Made by a program: the position numbers and the translations under genes
Notes under the pieces: model-generated
Databases searched by the model: none
What the model was told of the DNA's origin: nothing
What the model saw: only the letters and a program-made list of their open reading frames with translations
DNA from: Streptococcus halichoeri
GTDB taxonomy: Bacteria; Bacillota; Bacilli; Lactobacillales; Streptococcaceae
DNA: 64,000 nt
Direction of reading: 5' to 3'
NCBI RefSeq assembly: GCF_009870755.1
Contig: NZ_WLZU01000006.1
Coordinates: 1-64,000 of the forward strand
Part shown: piece by piece, positions 46,282 through 54,653 of the stretch
How positions within the stretch are numbered: position 1 is the first letter of the stretch
How the letters are laid out: every line of letters begins with the position of its first letter

Positions 46282-47490
46282 ATGATCACTCATCAATTGC
46301 ATTTCATGAGGCAGTTGCCTCAAATGGTTAAACATAGTCTTAAGGAGTTGCTCCCTTTTTCATTGGTTTATGCCTATCTACAAATCCTACGTCACCTTGT
46401 TATGAGTGATAGCTCTTTTGTGGGACAAACGATTGGGGGTGCTCTTTTTACTCAGCACTGGTTTCTTTGGACCTCGCAACAATTATTTCAACTCTCTAGG
46501 ATGACGCTCTTTTTTATGGCAAGTATCTTTGTAGCGCAGCTGGTGAACCAAATGCTGACATTCTGGGGAAAGGCCAACCAAAGGGCGGTCTTTCTAGCTT
46601 TTTTACTGACGTGGATCCTTTTCTTTCAAAGTGATCATCTCATGACTCATCATCTGAGCCAACCTTTTTGGCTTTTGTTGATTGTTTTTGCGGTTGGGAT
46701 GAGTTTGGCTTTTGTTGCCTTTCATCAGATCAATGTGCAAAGGCGTGCTTTTTTGGTACTTATTTTCCTATTTTTGGCTTACCTGATGGCAGAGACGGTT
46801 TCTAAGCACTCTAACTATAGCCTTGATTTTTGGCTACAGACACTTAGTATGGATTGGTTGGGGAATGGGCCCACGCATTTTAGTGGTGTTTTATTTTGGT
46901 CGGTGCTTACTGGTTTGCTCCCTATTTTTGGTTTTTCGTTGCCGCTGAGTCTCCAACAACCAACGACAAATTTGCAAGTCAGCGCGGATAATTTAACGAT
47001 GGCTTTGAGTGGTCATGCTAGCGGGATTCACTTACAGACCCTCTATACGGTGCGTGATAGCTTTGCAATGATTGGCGGAGTTGGCAATACTTTAGCCTTG
47101 GTTGGTCTGCTTTATCTGCTGGCCCATCGGTATCAACTGCCCCACTTTAAGAAGATAGCACTGCTATGCTTGATCCCCACGCTATTTGATCAAGTCTTAC
47201 CACTTTATCTGGCTGTGCCCTTGCTTTTTGATTTGCAGCTAATCTTGCCTATGTTAGGGACTATCGTGGTTTCTGAAGGGATAGGAGCCTTAATGTTGCA
47301 TTGGCACTGGTTGGATCCTGCTGTGTACACGATTCCTAGTGGTACGCCGAATATCTTTTTTGGTTTTTTAGCAAGTAATGGAGATTGGCGCTATGGTCTT
47401 GTAACCTTGCTCATCTTGGTCTTATCTGCTGGCATTTATTGGCCTTATCTTAATCGGTTAATAGCAAAGGAAGGAGGCGGTCATGGCTAA
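46282..47490 (+). CDS. Orphan PTS EIIC-like membrane protein (CelB/cellobiose-type fold)
   Basis: A 402-aa membrane protein with about ten helices. The segments DSFAMIGGVGNTLALVGLLYLLAHR and FDLQLILPMLGTIVVSE recall the end of lactose/cellobiose-type EIIC proteins, but the sequence is diverged and no EIIA or EIIB gene is nearby. The start is the ATG at 46282 after AGGGAGAATTC. It overlaps the following alpha/beta hydrolase gene by eight bases, so the two are probably expressed as a pair. It may be a degenerate sugar permease or have a new role; PTS-dependent phosphorylation cannot be assumed. Confidence 0.6.
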   Translation: MITHQLHFMRQLPQMVKHSLKELLPFSLVYAYLQILRHLVMSDSSFVGQTIGGALFTQHWFLWTSQQLFQLSRMTLFFMASIFVAQLVNQMLTFWGKANQRAVFLAFLLTWILFFQSDHLMTHHLSQPFWLLLIVFAVGMSLAFVAFHQINVQRRAFLVLIFLFLAYLMAETVSKHSNYSLDFWLQTLSMDWLGNGPTHFSGVLFWSVLTGLLPIFGFSLPLSLQQPTTNLQVSADNLTMALSGHASGIHLQTLYTVRDSFAMIGGVGNTLALVGLLYLLAHRYQLPHFKKIALLCLIPTLFDQVLPLYLAVPLLFDLQLILPMLGTIVVSEGIGALMLHWHWLDPAVYTIPSGTPNIFFGFLASNGDWRYGLVTLLILVLSAGIYWPYLNRLIAKEGGGHG

Positions 47491-48334
47491 AGTAAAGCAC
47501 GGGTTCATCATTGGCTTGCTTCTTGTTTTGCTTTGGGCCATAGGCAGCATTGGTCTAGCCTATGTGCAGACAACAACGCATCATAAGAAAAAATTAGCCA
47601 GTTCCAATATGGTCCCCCTGATCTTTGTTCCAGGCTCAAGTGCGACCAAGGAACGCTTTAATGACATGATTGATGATATTAATAGACTTGGTCCCAAGCA
47701 CAATGTTTTAAAATTAACCGTCTCTAAGAATAATAACATTACCTATGAAGGGCATATCAATCATAATGAACGCAAGCCCTTAATTGTGATTGCCTTTGAA
47801 AACAACCAAGATGGCTATCAAAATATCAAAAAGCAAGCCTATTGGCTCAATACGGCCATGGATGCGTTGCAACAGCAATACCAATTCCAGACCTTTGATG
47901 CCATTGGCCATTCTAATGGCGGCTTAAACTGGACCATTTTCCTTGAAGAATATGATACGGCTAATCATTTCAAGATGAATCATTTGGTAACTATGGGTAC
48001 CCCTTATAATTTTGAGGAAACCAATCCTGCTAATCAGACACAACTCCTAAAAGATCTTATTGCGCAAAATAGTAAGTTGCCTTCTGACCTGGTTGTCTAT
48101 AATATTGCAGGTACTAATACGTATGAGGCTGATAAAATTGTGCCCATCCAAAGTGTGCAAGCGGGCAAATATATTTTTCAAAAGGCCGTTAAACACTACA
48201 CACAAGTGACCGTAACAGGTGATCAGGCCGACCATTCTGGTCTACCAAGTAATCTTGAAGTGATTGATTATGTTATAGATAAATTGATTCTAAAAGGCCG
48301 CTCAGCTGATTTGCTGCCGGCAAGTACAGAATGA
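47483..48334 (+). CDS. DUF915 alpha/beta hydrolase with N-terminal membrane anchor
   Basis: A 283-aa protein. An N-terminal helix (about 8-28, FIIGLLLVLLWAIGSIGLAYV) anchors or exports it, and the rest is an alpha/beta hydrolase of the DUF915 type. The nucleophile serine lies in AIGHSNGGLNWT. Aspartate and histidine of the triad probably lie in the C-terminal part (ADHSGLPSN). The oxyanion loop is VPLIFVPGSSATKERF. The substrate is not known; related proteins are thought to be esterases or lipases. GGAGGCGGTC upstream of the ATG and the eight-base overlap with the EIIC gene show coupling. Confidence 0.82.
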   Translation: MAKVKHGFIIGLLLVLLWAIGSIGLAYVQTTTHHKKKLASSNMVPLIFVPGSSATKERFNDMIDDINRLGPKHNVLKLTVSKNNNITYEGHINHNERKPLIVIAFENNQDGYQNIKKQAYWLNTAMDALQQQYQFQTFDAIGHSNGGLNWTIFLEEYDTANHFKMNHLVTMGTPYNFEETNPANQTQLLKDLIAQNSKLPSDLVVYNIAGTNTYEADKIVPIQSVQAGKYIFQKAVKHYTQVTVTGDQADHSGLPSNLEVIDYVIDKLILKGRSADLLPASTE

Positions 48335-48345
48335 TGGCCTTTTTT
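48292..48345 (+). terminator. Terminator overlapping the end of the DUF915 gene
   Basis: AAAAGGCC (48292-48299, inside the coding region) pairs with GGCCTTTT (48336-48343), followed by more T. Confidence 0.7.
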
Positions 48346-48459
48346 CTATGACAAAGGAGATAAACCCAACATACAAAAGTCTAGTGGTAAAAAGAAAACC
48401 AATTAATTAATCATTTGCACCTGGTATGGTAAAATGGGGACATGTAAGGAGGACGTCAT

Positions 48460-49299
48460 ATGATAAAGACGATTACAATGAACAATAATTTGACCATTCC
48501 TGCACTTGGCTTTGGTACCTACCAAGCAGCTGATGGCGAGGAAGCTTATCAATCAACTCTGGCAGCCTTAAAATTAGGCTATCGGCATATTGATACTGCT
48601 GCTGTTTATAAAAATGAAGAAAGTGTCGGTCGGGCGATCAAAGATAGCGGGATTGCTCGTGAAGAGTTATTTATAACCACCAAGCTATGGAACGATGCGC
48701 ATAGTTATGAAGGGGCCAAGCAAGCCTTACATGATTCGCTTAAGCGGTTAGGACTTGACTATGTTGACCTTTACCTGATTCATTGGCCTAATCCTGTAGC
48801 TGTCCGCGATCATTGGCAAGAGGCCAATGCCCAAGCTTGGCGTTATATGGAAGAGGCTGTTGCTCAAGGGCTGGTGCGCACTATTGGTGTCAGTAACTTC
48901 TTAGTGCATCATTTAGAAGCCTTGGCTAAAACGGCGCAGATCAAACCAGCAGTCAATCAAATTCGCTTAGCGCCAGGTTGTTATCAAACGGAAGTAATCG
49001 ATTACTGTCGCGCACATGACATTGTCCTTGAAGCCTGGAGTCCATTAGGACAAGGGGAGATTTTTAACAATCCAACGATGCAAGAATTGGCTCAAAAATA
49101 TCATAAGACCATTGCCCAAGTAGCCCTTGCTTGGTCTGCCTATGAAGGTTTTCTTCCGCTTCCTAAATCTGTCCATGAAGAGCGGATCAAAGAAAATCTG
49201 GACTTTTTGGATATTGAACTATCAAAAGAAGACGCCCAAACGATTCGCAACTTACCAGGCATGTCTGCTATCCCAGATCCTGATACTAAAAATTTCTAG
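48460..49299 (+). CDS. Aldo/keto reductase (AKR5-like)
   Basis: A 279-aa NADPH-dependent oxidoreductase with a TIM-barrel fold. The catalytic tetrad can be seen: D and Y in HIDTAAVYKNEESVG, K in FITTKLWN, H in LYLIHWPNP. The cofactor loop is PLPKSVHEERIKENL. The segment around VRTIGVSNF is typical. Where many relatives have NQIEYHP this one has NQIRLAPG, which may change substrate choice. Such enzymes reduce methylglyoxal, diketo-acids and other carbonyls. AAGGAGGACGTC precedes the ATG. It is a single-gene unit, with an extended -10 (TGGTAAAAT near 48426-48434) upstream and a terminator downstream. Confidence 0.9.
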   Translation: MIKTITMNNNLTIPALGFGTYQAADGEEAYQSTLAALKLGYRHIDTAAVYKNEESVGRAIKDSGIAREELFITTKLWNDAHSYEGAKQALHDSLKRLGLDYVDLYLIHWPNPVAVRDHWQEANAQAWRYMEEAVAQGLVRTIGVSNFLVHHLEALAKTAQIKPAVNQIRLAPGCYQTEVIDYCRAHDIVLEAWSPLGQGEIFNNPTMQELAQKYHKTIAQVALAWSAYEGFLPLPKSVHEERIKENLDFLDIELSKEDAQTIRNLPGMSAIPDPDTKNF

Positions 49300-49368
49300 A
49301 GCTGCATGAAGTTCGTGCCTCTGACGGGGCCTGTCACCGCCACAGAGCCCCCCCACAAACACCGAAAT

Positions 49369-49408
49369 CTCAAAAGAGAAGTTAGTTTATCTCTTTTGAG
49401 GTTTTTTT
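49369..49408 (+). terminator. Terminator of aldo/keto reductase gene
   Basis: CTCAAAAGAGA (49369-49379) pairs with TCTCTTTTGAG (49390-49400), followed by seven T; an outer CCCACAAA/TTTGTGGG pair extends the structure. The bases 49409-49510 hold nothing recognisable. Confidence 0.88.
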
Positions 49409-49512
49409 GTGGGCAAAATAGCTGAGCACCAAAACTTTCTGGCTACTGGGTGGAGGCTCGGGCCTGGTGAAAGGGGCTGCTTAGTGGTTTTTGACTTTTA
49501 CCAAGATTTTAA

Positions 49513-49605
49513 ATAGTTTAAAAAATAAATATTTATTTTTAAAAAAAGAAAATAAATATTGACTATTTTTAAATCAAGGCGTACACTTTATTTAAAAATA
49601 AAAAA
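49513..49605 (+). promoter_or_regulatory. Citrate operon promoter with AT-rich operators
   Basis: TTGACT (49559-49564), a 17-base spacer and TACACT (49582-49587) form the promoter. Immediately upstream, about 49517-49544, is a near-perfect AT-only palindrome centred on ATAAATATTTAT; a second palindromic stretch, TTTATTTAAAAATAAA, covers the transcription start. In Weissella-type clusters the SorC regulator CitI binds AT-rich operators of this kind, and a CitI-like gene is present here. Confidence 0.65.
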
Positions 49606-49622
49606 ATGAAAGGGCTTTATTT

Positions 49623-50768
49623 ATGGTTGATTTTAATAAAGTGTTAGAGCTTCATCAACATCATACTGGGGTTTTGGATATTAAAGCGGACATTGCTATT
49701 ACCTCAAAGGATGATTTAGCGCAAGCCTATACGCCAGGAGTTGCTGAGTTAGCCAGGCGGATCGAGGCGGATGCATCTGCTAAGAATAAATTCACGATGA
49801 GCGGCAAATTAGTGGCCTTGATTACAGATGGCTCAGCGGTCTTAGGCTTAGGCAATATCGGTCCGGCAGGTGGTTTACCCATTGTCGAAGGCAAGGCCTT
49901 GATTTATAAGAATTTCTCTGGGGTGGATGGCCTGCCTATTGCCATTGAGCAGGTGCCTGTGGATGAAATGGTTGCCACGATTAAAAATATTGCCAAATCG
50001 TTTGCTGGGATTCATCTAGAGGATATTGCCGCGCCGCGGTGCTTTGAATTAGAAGAAAAGCTCAAAGCTAGTTTGGCTATTCCGGTTTATCATGATGATC
50101 AAACCGGCACCGCCATTGTGGTTTTAGCAGCCTTGATTAATGCTGCTAAGGTGGTGAACAAGCCCCTTAAAGACTTAAAAGTGCTTGTCCATGGGGTGGG
50201 GGCTTCTGGTTTGGCTACGGCTAAGTTGCTTTATCATTATGGCATTCAGCAGATTAGTCTAATGGATCGCTATGGGAAAGTTGAAACCACCAGTCCTGAT
50301 TATAATCCTTATCAAAAGGCCTTAGCGGCCAAAGTTACTCAGTCCAAGGGGCAAACCCTTGATGAGGTCATCGAAGGCCAGGATGTTTTCATTGGTTTGT
50401 CAGACAAGGAAGTCCTTAGCCAACAGCAAGTCGCTAAAATGGCTAAAGATAGTATTGTCTTTGCACTAGCTAATCCGATTCCAGAGATTTTACCACAGCT
50501 TGCTCATGCAGGTGGAGCAAAGGTTGTTGCGACGGGTTCTTCCCAGTATCCCAATCAAGTGAATAATGTTTTAGCTTTTCCCGGGTTGTTTAAAGGCGTC
50601 TTAGCGACTCAACTAAAGGATATTAGTTTAGAGCTGCAAGTCGCTGTAGCCCAGGCCCTCAGTGCCTTAACCAGTAAGCCAACACCAGAAAAAATTATTA
50701 CCGATGTGTTTGATGAGAGAGTCGTACCGGTAGTGGTTAAGGCTGTTAAAGCATTTGTAAACCATTAG
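49623..50768 (+). CDS. citM: Malic-enzyme family protein, probable soluble oxaloacetate decarboxylase
   Basis: A 381-aa member of the NAD-malic enzyme family. It shows YTPGVAELARRI, LITDGSAVLGLGNIGPAGGLPIVEGKALIYK, EDIAAPRCFELE (metal ligands), HDDQTGTAIVVLAAL, the Rossmann VLVHGVGASGLATAKLL and FALANPIPEI. In citrate-lyase clusters such proteins (CitM) decarboxylate oxaloacetate to pyruvate; malate oxidation is the alternative. Lack of a membrane-bound Oad complex in the cluster supports CitM. AAAGGG lies about eight bases before the ATG. It is the first gene of the unit with the 2HCT transporter. Confidence 0.82.
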   Translation: MVDFNKVLELHQHHTGVLDIKADIAITSKDDLAQAYTPGVAELARRIEADASAKNKFTMSGKLVALITDGSAVLGLGNIGPAGGLPIVEGKALIYKNFSGVDGLPIAIEQVPVDEMVATIKNIAKSFAGIHLEDIAAPRCFELEEKLKASLAIPVYHDDQTGTAIVVLAALINAAKVVNKPLKDLKVLVHGVGASGLATAKLLYHYGIQQISLMDRYGKVETTSPDYNPYQKALAAKVTQSKGQTLDEVIEGQDVFIGLSDKEVLSQQQVAKMAKDSIVFALANPIPEILPQLAHAGGAKVVATGSSQYPNQVNNVLAFPGLFKGVLATQLKDISLELQVAVAQALSALTSKPTPEKIITDVFDERVVPVVVKAVKAFVNH

Positions 50769-50796
50769 AAGTGAGTCATAAGAGAGGTACATTAGT

Positions 50797-52131
50797 ATGG
50801 AGAGTAATGTTGCTAACAAGTCGTTTTGGTCACAGTTAAAAGAGGTTAAAATCGGTTTTATCCCTTTATTTGTTTATCTTATTTTACTAATAGGCTACGT
50901 AGGGATTACCGTTTTAGATATTGTTCCTGAAAATGATATGCTGATTGCATTGGGGATTATGACAGTCTTTGCTTATGTTTTAGAAGAAGTAGGAGCCCAC
51001 ATTCCTATTCTCAAATCTTTGGGTGGTAAAGTTTTAGTGGTCACTTTTTTACCGGCTTACTTGGTTTATAAAAACCTTCTGCCTCACTCGACTGTCAAAG
51101 TCGTATCAGCATTTATGGAACATAATAATTTTTTGATGTTCTTCATCACCTTATTGGTTGTTGGCAGTATTGCTTCGATGAATCGAAGAACACTTGTAAA
51201 AGCCACCTCAAGGATTATAGTCATTTTAATCTTATGTGATCTGATGGGTTCACTTATTGGGACAGGCGCAGGCATGCTCTTTGGCATGTCCGCCTATAAG
51301 ACCTATTTCTTTATTGTCGCTCCGATTATGGCTGGTGGAGTTGGCGAAGGGGCAATGCCTTTATCGATTGGTTATGCAGCTCTTTTATCAGGGGTTAGCC
51401 AAAATCATATTTTTGGGCAAATTTTGCCTTGTGTGATGCTGGGAAGCTTGGTTGCCGTATTATTAGCAGGTTTATTAAGAAAGTTAGGGGAAATCAGACC
51501 GGAGCTTACGGGCAATGGCAAGCTGCTTGATAATGATGACGATAAGTTGGATAATTTAAAATCAGGAACTAAAGCAGTCAGTATCGAAAAAACCTTGACA
51601 GCAGGTGTTTTAGCAGTTGCTATTTACTTCATTGCGGTTTGGTTGGAATCCGCTTTAAAAGAAAGCCTGGGTTTCCACCTGCCTGCGCCGATTATTTTGT
51701 TGATCGTGCTTATGGCTGCTAAAATGCTGGGCTATATTCCTAAGGAAATAGAAAATGGCGGAGCTTCCTTAAATCGTTTTACAGTCAAAGGAATCACACC
51801 GCCTTTGCTCTTTGGCGTTGGGGTAGCTAAGACTGACTGGAAGGAATTAATCCAGGTCTTCAAAAGTCCGGCTGCCCTTGCAACGATTGTGGTAACAGTG
51901 GTTGCCATTGTCTTGACTGCTTTTATTGCTTCTAAATTACTGGGCCTTTATCCAGTTGACACTGCCATTGCCGTATCTTGCTGTAGTGGTCAGGGAGGGA
52001 CTGGTGCGCTTGCGATCTTATCGGCCGGTGACCGGATGGAATTAATGCCCTTTGCCCAAGTGGCAGTTCGGCTAGGCGGTGCGATGACAGTTACCGTAGC
52101 CATTTTCTTACTGGGGTTGCTAACGAGATAA
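50797..52131 (+). CDS. citP: 2-hydroxycarboxylate (citrate/malate) transporter, 2HCT family
   Basis: A 444-aa secondary carrier with about eleven helices. It has the two family reentrant-loop motifs, GGVGEGAMPLS and CCSGQGGTGALA, and the C-terminal arginine region PFAQVAVRLGGAMTV. 2HCT proteins take up citrate or malate, either with a cation or in exchange for lactate or acetate; exchange creates a proton-motive force. Which substrate and mode apply here is not decided by sequence alone, but the surrounding citrate lyase genes favour citrate. The gap of 28 bases after the decarboxylase gene contains GAGAGG upstream of the ATG. Confidence 0.87.
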   Translation: MESNVANKSFWSQLKEVKIGFIPLFVYLILLIGYVGITVLDIVPENDMLIALGIMTVFAYVLEEVGAHIPILKSLGGKVLVVTFLPAYLVYKNLLPHSTVKVVSAFMEHNNFLMFFITLLVVGSIASMNRRTLVKATSRIIVILILCDLMGSLIGTGAGMLFGMSAYKTYFFIVAPIMAGGVGEGAMPLSIGYAALLSGVSQNHIFGQILPCVMLGSLVAVLLAGLLRKLGEIRPELTGNGKLLDNDDDKLDNLKSGTKAVSIEKTLTAGVLAVAIYFIAVWLESALKESLGFHLPAPIILLIVLMAAKMLGYIPKEIENGGASLNRFTVKGITPPLLFGVGVAKTDWKELIQVFKSPAALATIVVTVVAIVLTAFIASKLLGLYPVDTAIAVSCCSGQGGTGALAILSAGDRMELMPFAQVAVRLGGAMTVTVAIFLLGLLTR

Positions 52132-52181
52132 GCCTTTAAAATCTGGTGCTAGGTGTGTAGTATTGTTGCATCAAAGGACGC

Positions 52182-52208
52182 CAAAAAAGCCTTTTCGAGA
52201 AAGGCTTT
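52182..52208 (-). terminator. Terminator of the SorC regulator gene (possibly bidirectional)
   Basis: AAAGCCTTT (52186-52194), loop TCGAG, AAAGGCTTT (52200-52208). The A-run at 52183-52188 gives a T-run on the minus strand. It lies between the convergent citP and citI genes. Confidence 0.75.
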
Positions 52209-52315
52209 AAGCGGTGTGTTTGATTAGTTGTGATACTTTTTAGCTTGAAAAATTGGAGCCAAAAGGTTGAGAGGTCGTATTGTTATCTGACTAGGCTTGC
52301 TTGTTGCTGCGCTTG

Positions 52316-53254
52316 CTATTTGAGGTCGTCTAGTAGGCGTCTGGCTACAGATTCGGTCAGGATTAGGTCGGTAAAGAGCCGGCCGCGCAGCGCTCCAATG
52401 GTGGCTTGGCTTTTAAACTTACTGCGAACGACACAGATTCTTTTAGGAACCTTGAAGATAGTCGCTAGATCAATTCCAAAAGTACAGTCACTGTCTTGAT
52501 TAAGAAAATTGCCATGAATATCGTAGGGGCGACCATAGGCCATACCCGCAATATCACCGGTGTTGATTTTGGGAAATAAGGTTTTTAGATGGTCACGCCA
52601 GATGGGAATGGATTTTAAAGAGGCTAAGGTGCCCAAGCCACAGAAGATCAAGTCCATTTGCTTTGCTGCTGCTAAGGTTGGCTGTGATGAGAATTCTTCT
52701 AGCATGCCTTTGCGCGTGTTAGGCTCAGCAATATATAAGGGGCCAGATAGGGTTAGGTAATTGGCAGAAAATTTATCGGCTATTTTTTGGACCATCCGCA
52801 TGGTGCCTGCCTTTGACTTGTATTTCTTATTTTCACCGATGAATTGGGTGAAGGTGCAGTCTTCTAGCATGACCTGTGGGAACTGCTCAATGATTTCTGA
52901 AATGGTTTCGCCCCAAACAGTCCCTACGATGCGGCTTGCTTGAATGTGCCTAAAAATTTCACTCGCAGCAAAGGTGATGACGTGTGATTCTTGATCACAT
53001 GTGTCTTGGGAATCCTTGATGATATAAATATTATCAATGTCAAATAAGTCATGAATTTTCTTTTCGAGGTCGCGCTGCCGCTCAAGGGGTGTGTGGATTG
53101 TAATGGTCACAATTTTCTCTTGCTTGGCTTCTTCTAAGTATTTGTTTACGAGGTAGCGACTTAAATGATATTTATCCACAATTTGACCAATTGATAGACC
53201 AGAAATATAGTAGTCTTGAGCAATTTTAGTCAATAATTCGGTCTTGTTTTCCAT
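52316..53254 (-). CDS. citI: SorC/DeoR-type citrate operon regulator
   Basis: A 312-aa SorC-family regulator. The N-terminal helix-turn-helix is seen in KIAQDYYISGLSIGQIVDKYHLSRYLVNKYLEEAKQE. The C-terminal sugar-/acid-binding domain contains IVGTVWGETISEI, LTLSGPLYIAE, DLIFCGLGTL and GMAYGRPYDIHG. CitI of Weissella is activated by citrate and binds AT-rich operators; this one is divergent from citC and convergent with citP, so it likely controls both transcription units. The start is ATG at 53254-53252 with GGAGG upstream; a TTG four codons earlier overlaps that ribosome site and is rejected. Confidence 0.85.
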   Translation of the reverse strand: MENKTELLTKIAQDYYISGLSIGQIVDKYHLSRYLVNKYLEEAKQEKIVTITIHTPLERQRDLEKKIHDLFDIDNIYIIKDSQDTCDQESHVITFAASEIFRHIQASRIVGTVWGETISEIIEQFPQVMLEDCTFTQFIGENKKYKSKAGTMRMVQKIADKFSANYLTLSGPLYIAEPNTRKGMLEEFSSQPTLAAAKQMDLIFCGLGTLASLKSIPIWRDHLKTLFPKINTGDIAGMAYGRPYDIHGNFLNQDSDCTFGIDLATIFKVPKRICVVRSKFKSQATIGALRGRLFTDLILTESVARRLLDDLK

Positions 53255-53328
53255 CTTGTCCTCCAAAGGGTGTTAAATCTATTATAGCATTTCTAAGTAT
53301 TTTTATAACAGTAAAGGAGGCTTTGAAA
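53255..53328. promoter_or_regulatory. Shared control region of citI and citCDEFXG
   Basis: On the minus strand TATAAT (53285-53280) is the citI -10, with a weak -35. On the plus strand a TATAAC near 53303-53308 may serve citC. AGGAGG at 53315-53320 decides the citC start at 53329. The region is AT-rich like the operator ahead of citM. Confidence 0.5.
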
Positions 53329-54363
53329 ATGGCAAAAATTCAAGATATTTTTTTAAAAAATCCCAAAACCAAGCAAGAGTGGCAAAGTTTTTTGCGGGAG
53401 CGAGGGATTGAAAACTTTGCTAAAGGCGAACTAGCAGGCCTTACACAAACGATTGGTATTTATGAAGCAGACGAGCTGGTCGCAACGGGCTCCTTGGCTA
53501 GCAATGTCATCAAATATGTTGCCAGTAGCCAAAAAGATGGCCGGTGCGCGAGCTATTTTAATAGCATTATTAGTCGACTGGAGCAAGACTTGATTAAAGC
53601 CGGTCATACGCATTACTTTGTTTTTACTAAGGAAGCTTATCGGCAAAGCTTTCAGCATGTGGGATTTAAGGAATTAGCGCATTCAGATTTTGGTGCGATT
53701 TTGGAAAAAGGGCATCCTGACATTAACGATTACCTGCATGATTTTCCAGTGGGCGACCCGCAGCTAAGCAATGCGGCTATTGTTATGAATGCTAACCCAT
53801 TTACGCTGGGGCACCGCTATTTAGTGGAAAAAGCTGCTCAGGAAAATGACTGGGTCTATGTCTTTGTCCTTAGTGAAGACAAGTCCTTGTTTACAACGTC
53901 AGAAAGGATGCATTTGGTCAAGGCTGGCCTAAGCCATTTAAAGAATGTGATTATTTTACCAACGTCAGACTATCTGGTCAGCTATACCACCTTTCCTGCT
54001 TATTTTATTCAAGACGACAGTCTGATTACAAGCTATCAAACCCAGCTTGATGCGCGGTTGTTTAAACGCTGGTTGGTTCCCTATTTTGCGATTACAAGGC
54101 GGTATTTGGGGCAAGAACCCTTCTCACAGACGACAGCACTCTATAATCAGATGCTTCAAAAAGAGCTTGCACCAGAGGTAGAAGTGGTCATCTTAGAGCG
54201 AAAGAAAACCAAGCATGACGTGATTTCAGCAACAGAGGTTAGAAAAAAGATTGCTGCGCAGGACTTGACGCATTTAGATCAGTTGGTACCACCAACAAGC
54301 TACGCTTTTATTGAAGAGCATCTCTTAGAACTACATCACAAAATGAAGGAAGGAAAAAAATGA
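53329..54363 (+). CDS. citC: [Citrate (pro-3S)-lyase] ligase
   Basis: A 344-aa enzyme that acetylates the thiol of the citrate lyase prosthetic group with acetate and ATP, activating the lyase. An N-terminal GNAT-like domain (about 1-120) precedes a nucleotidyltransferase domain with NANPFTLGHRYLVEKAA (T/HxGH motif) and the C-terminal KHDVISATEVRKKIA. The start is the ATG at 53329, eight bases after AGGAGG, rather than the TTG two codons earlier. The end overlaps citD by four bases (ATGA). Confidence 0.93.
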   Translation: MAKIQDIFLKNPKTKQEWQSFLRERGIENFAKGELAGLTQTIGIYEADELVATGSLASNVIKYVASSQKDGRCASYFNSIISRLEQDLIKAGHTHYFVFTKEAYRQSFQHVGFKELAHSDFGAILEKGHPDINDYLHDFPVGDPQLSNAAIVMNANPFTLGHRYLVEKAAQENDWVYVFVLSEDKSLFTTSERMHLVKAGLSHLKNVIILPTSDYLVSYTTFPAYFIQDDSLITSYQTQLDARLFKRWLVPYFAITRRYLGQEPFSQTTALYNQMLQKELAPEVEVVILERKKTKHDVISATEVRKKIAAQDLTHLDQLVPPTSYAFIEEHLLELHHKMKEGKK

Positions 54364-54650
54364 ACATACGTAAAACAGCCCTAGCTGGGACTCTGGAATC
54401 ATCTGATGTCCAAATCATGATTACCAAAGCAAGTCACGGAATCACTATTGAGCTTGAATCCGATGTTAAAAAGCAATTTGGCAATGCGATTATCGCAACG
54501 GTAAAAGATGTCCTTGCTGCTTATGCGATTGAAAATGCAAAGGTAAGCATTGTTGATAAGGGAGCTTTGGATCTGGTTATTAAAGCACGCACCATAACTG
54601 CTCTTCAAAGAGCACTAGAGTTGGATGAACCCAAGTGGGAGGTGTTATAA
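54360..54650 (+). CDS. citD: Citrate lyase gamma subunit (acyl carrier protein)
   Basis: A 96-aa acyl carrier subunit. Serine 14 in ALAGTLESSDVQIM carries the 2'-(5''-phosphoribosyl)-3'-dephospho-CoA group. Length is normal. It overlaps citC by four bases, and citE starts three bases after its stop, so lyase subunits are made together. Confidence 0.94.
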   Translation: MNIRKTALAGTLESSDVQIMITKASHGITIELESDVKKQFGNAIIATVKDVLAAYAIENAKVSIVDKGALDLVIKARTITALQRALELDEPKWEVL

Positions 54651-54653
54651 AAA

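Noticed and set aside
49348-49354. C7 tract as another phase-variation site
   Set aside because: It lies between genes, downstream of the aldo/keto reductase stop, and cannot shift a reading frame.
53323-53328. TTG two codons before the citC ATG as start
   Set aside because: It is only two bases after AGGAGG, too close for initiation; the ATG at 53329 is properly spaced.
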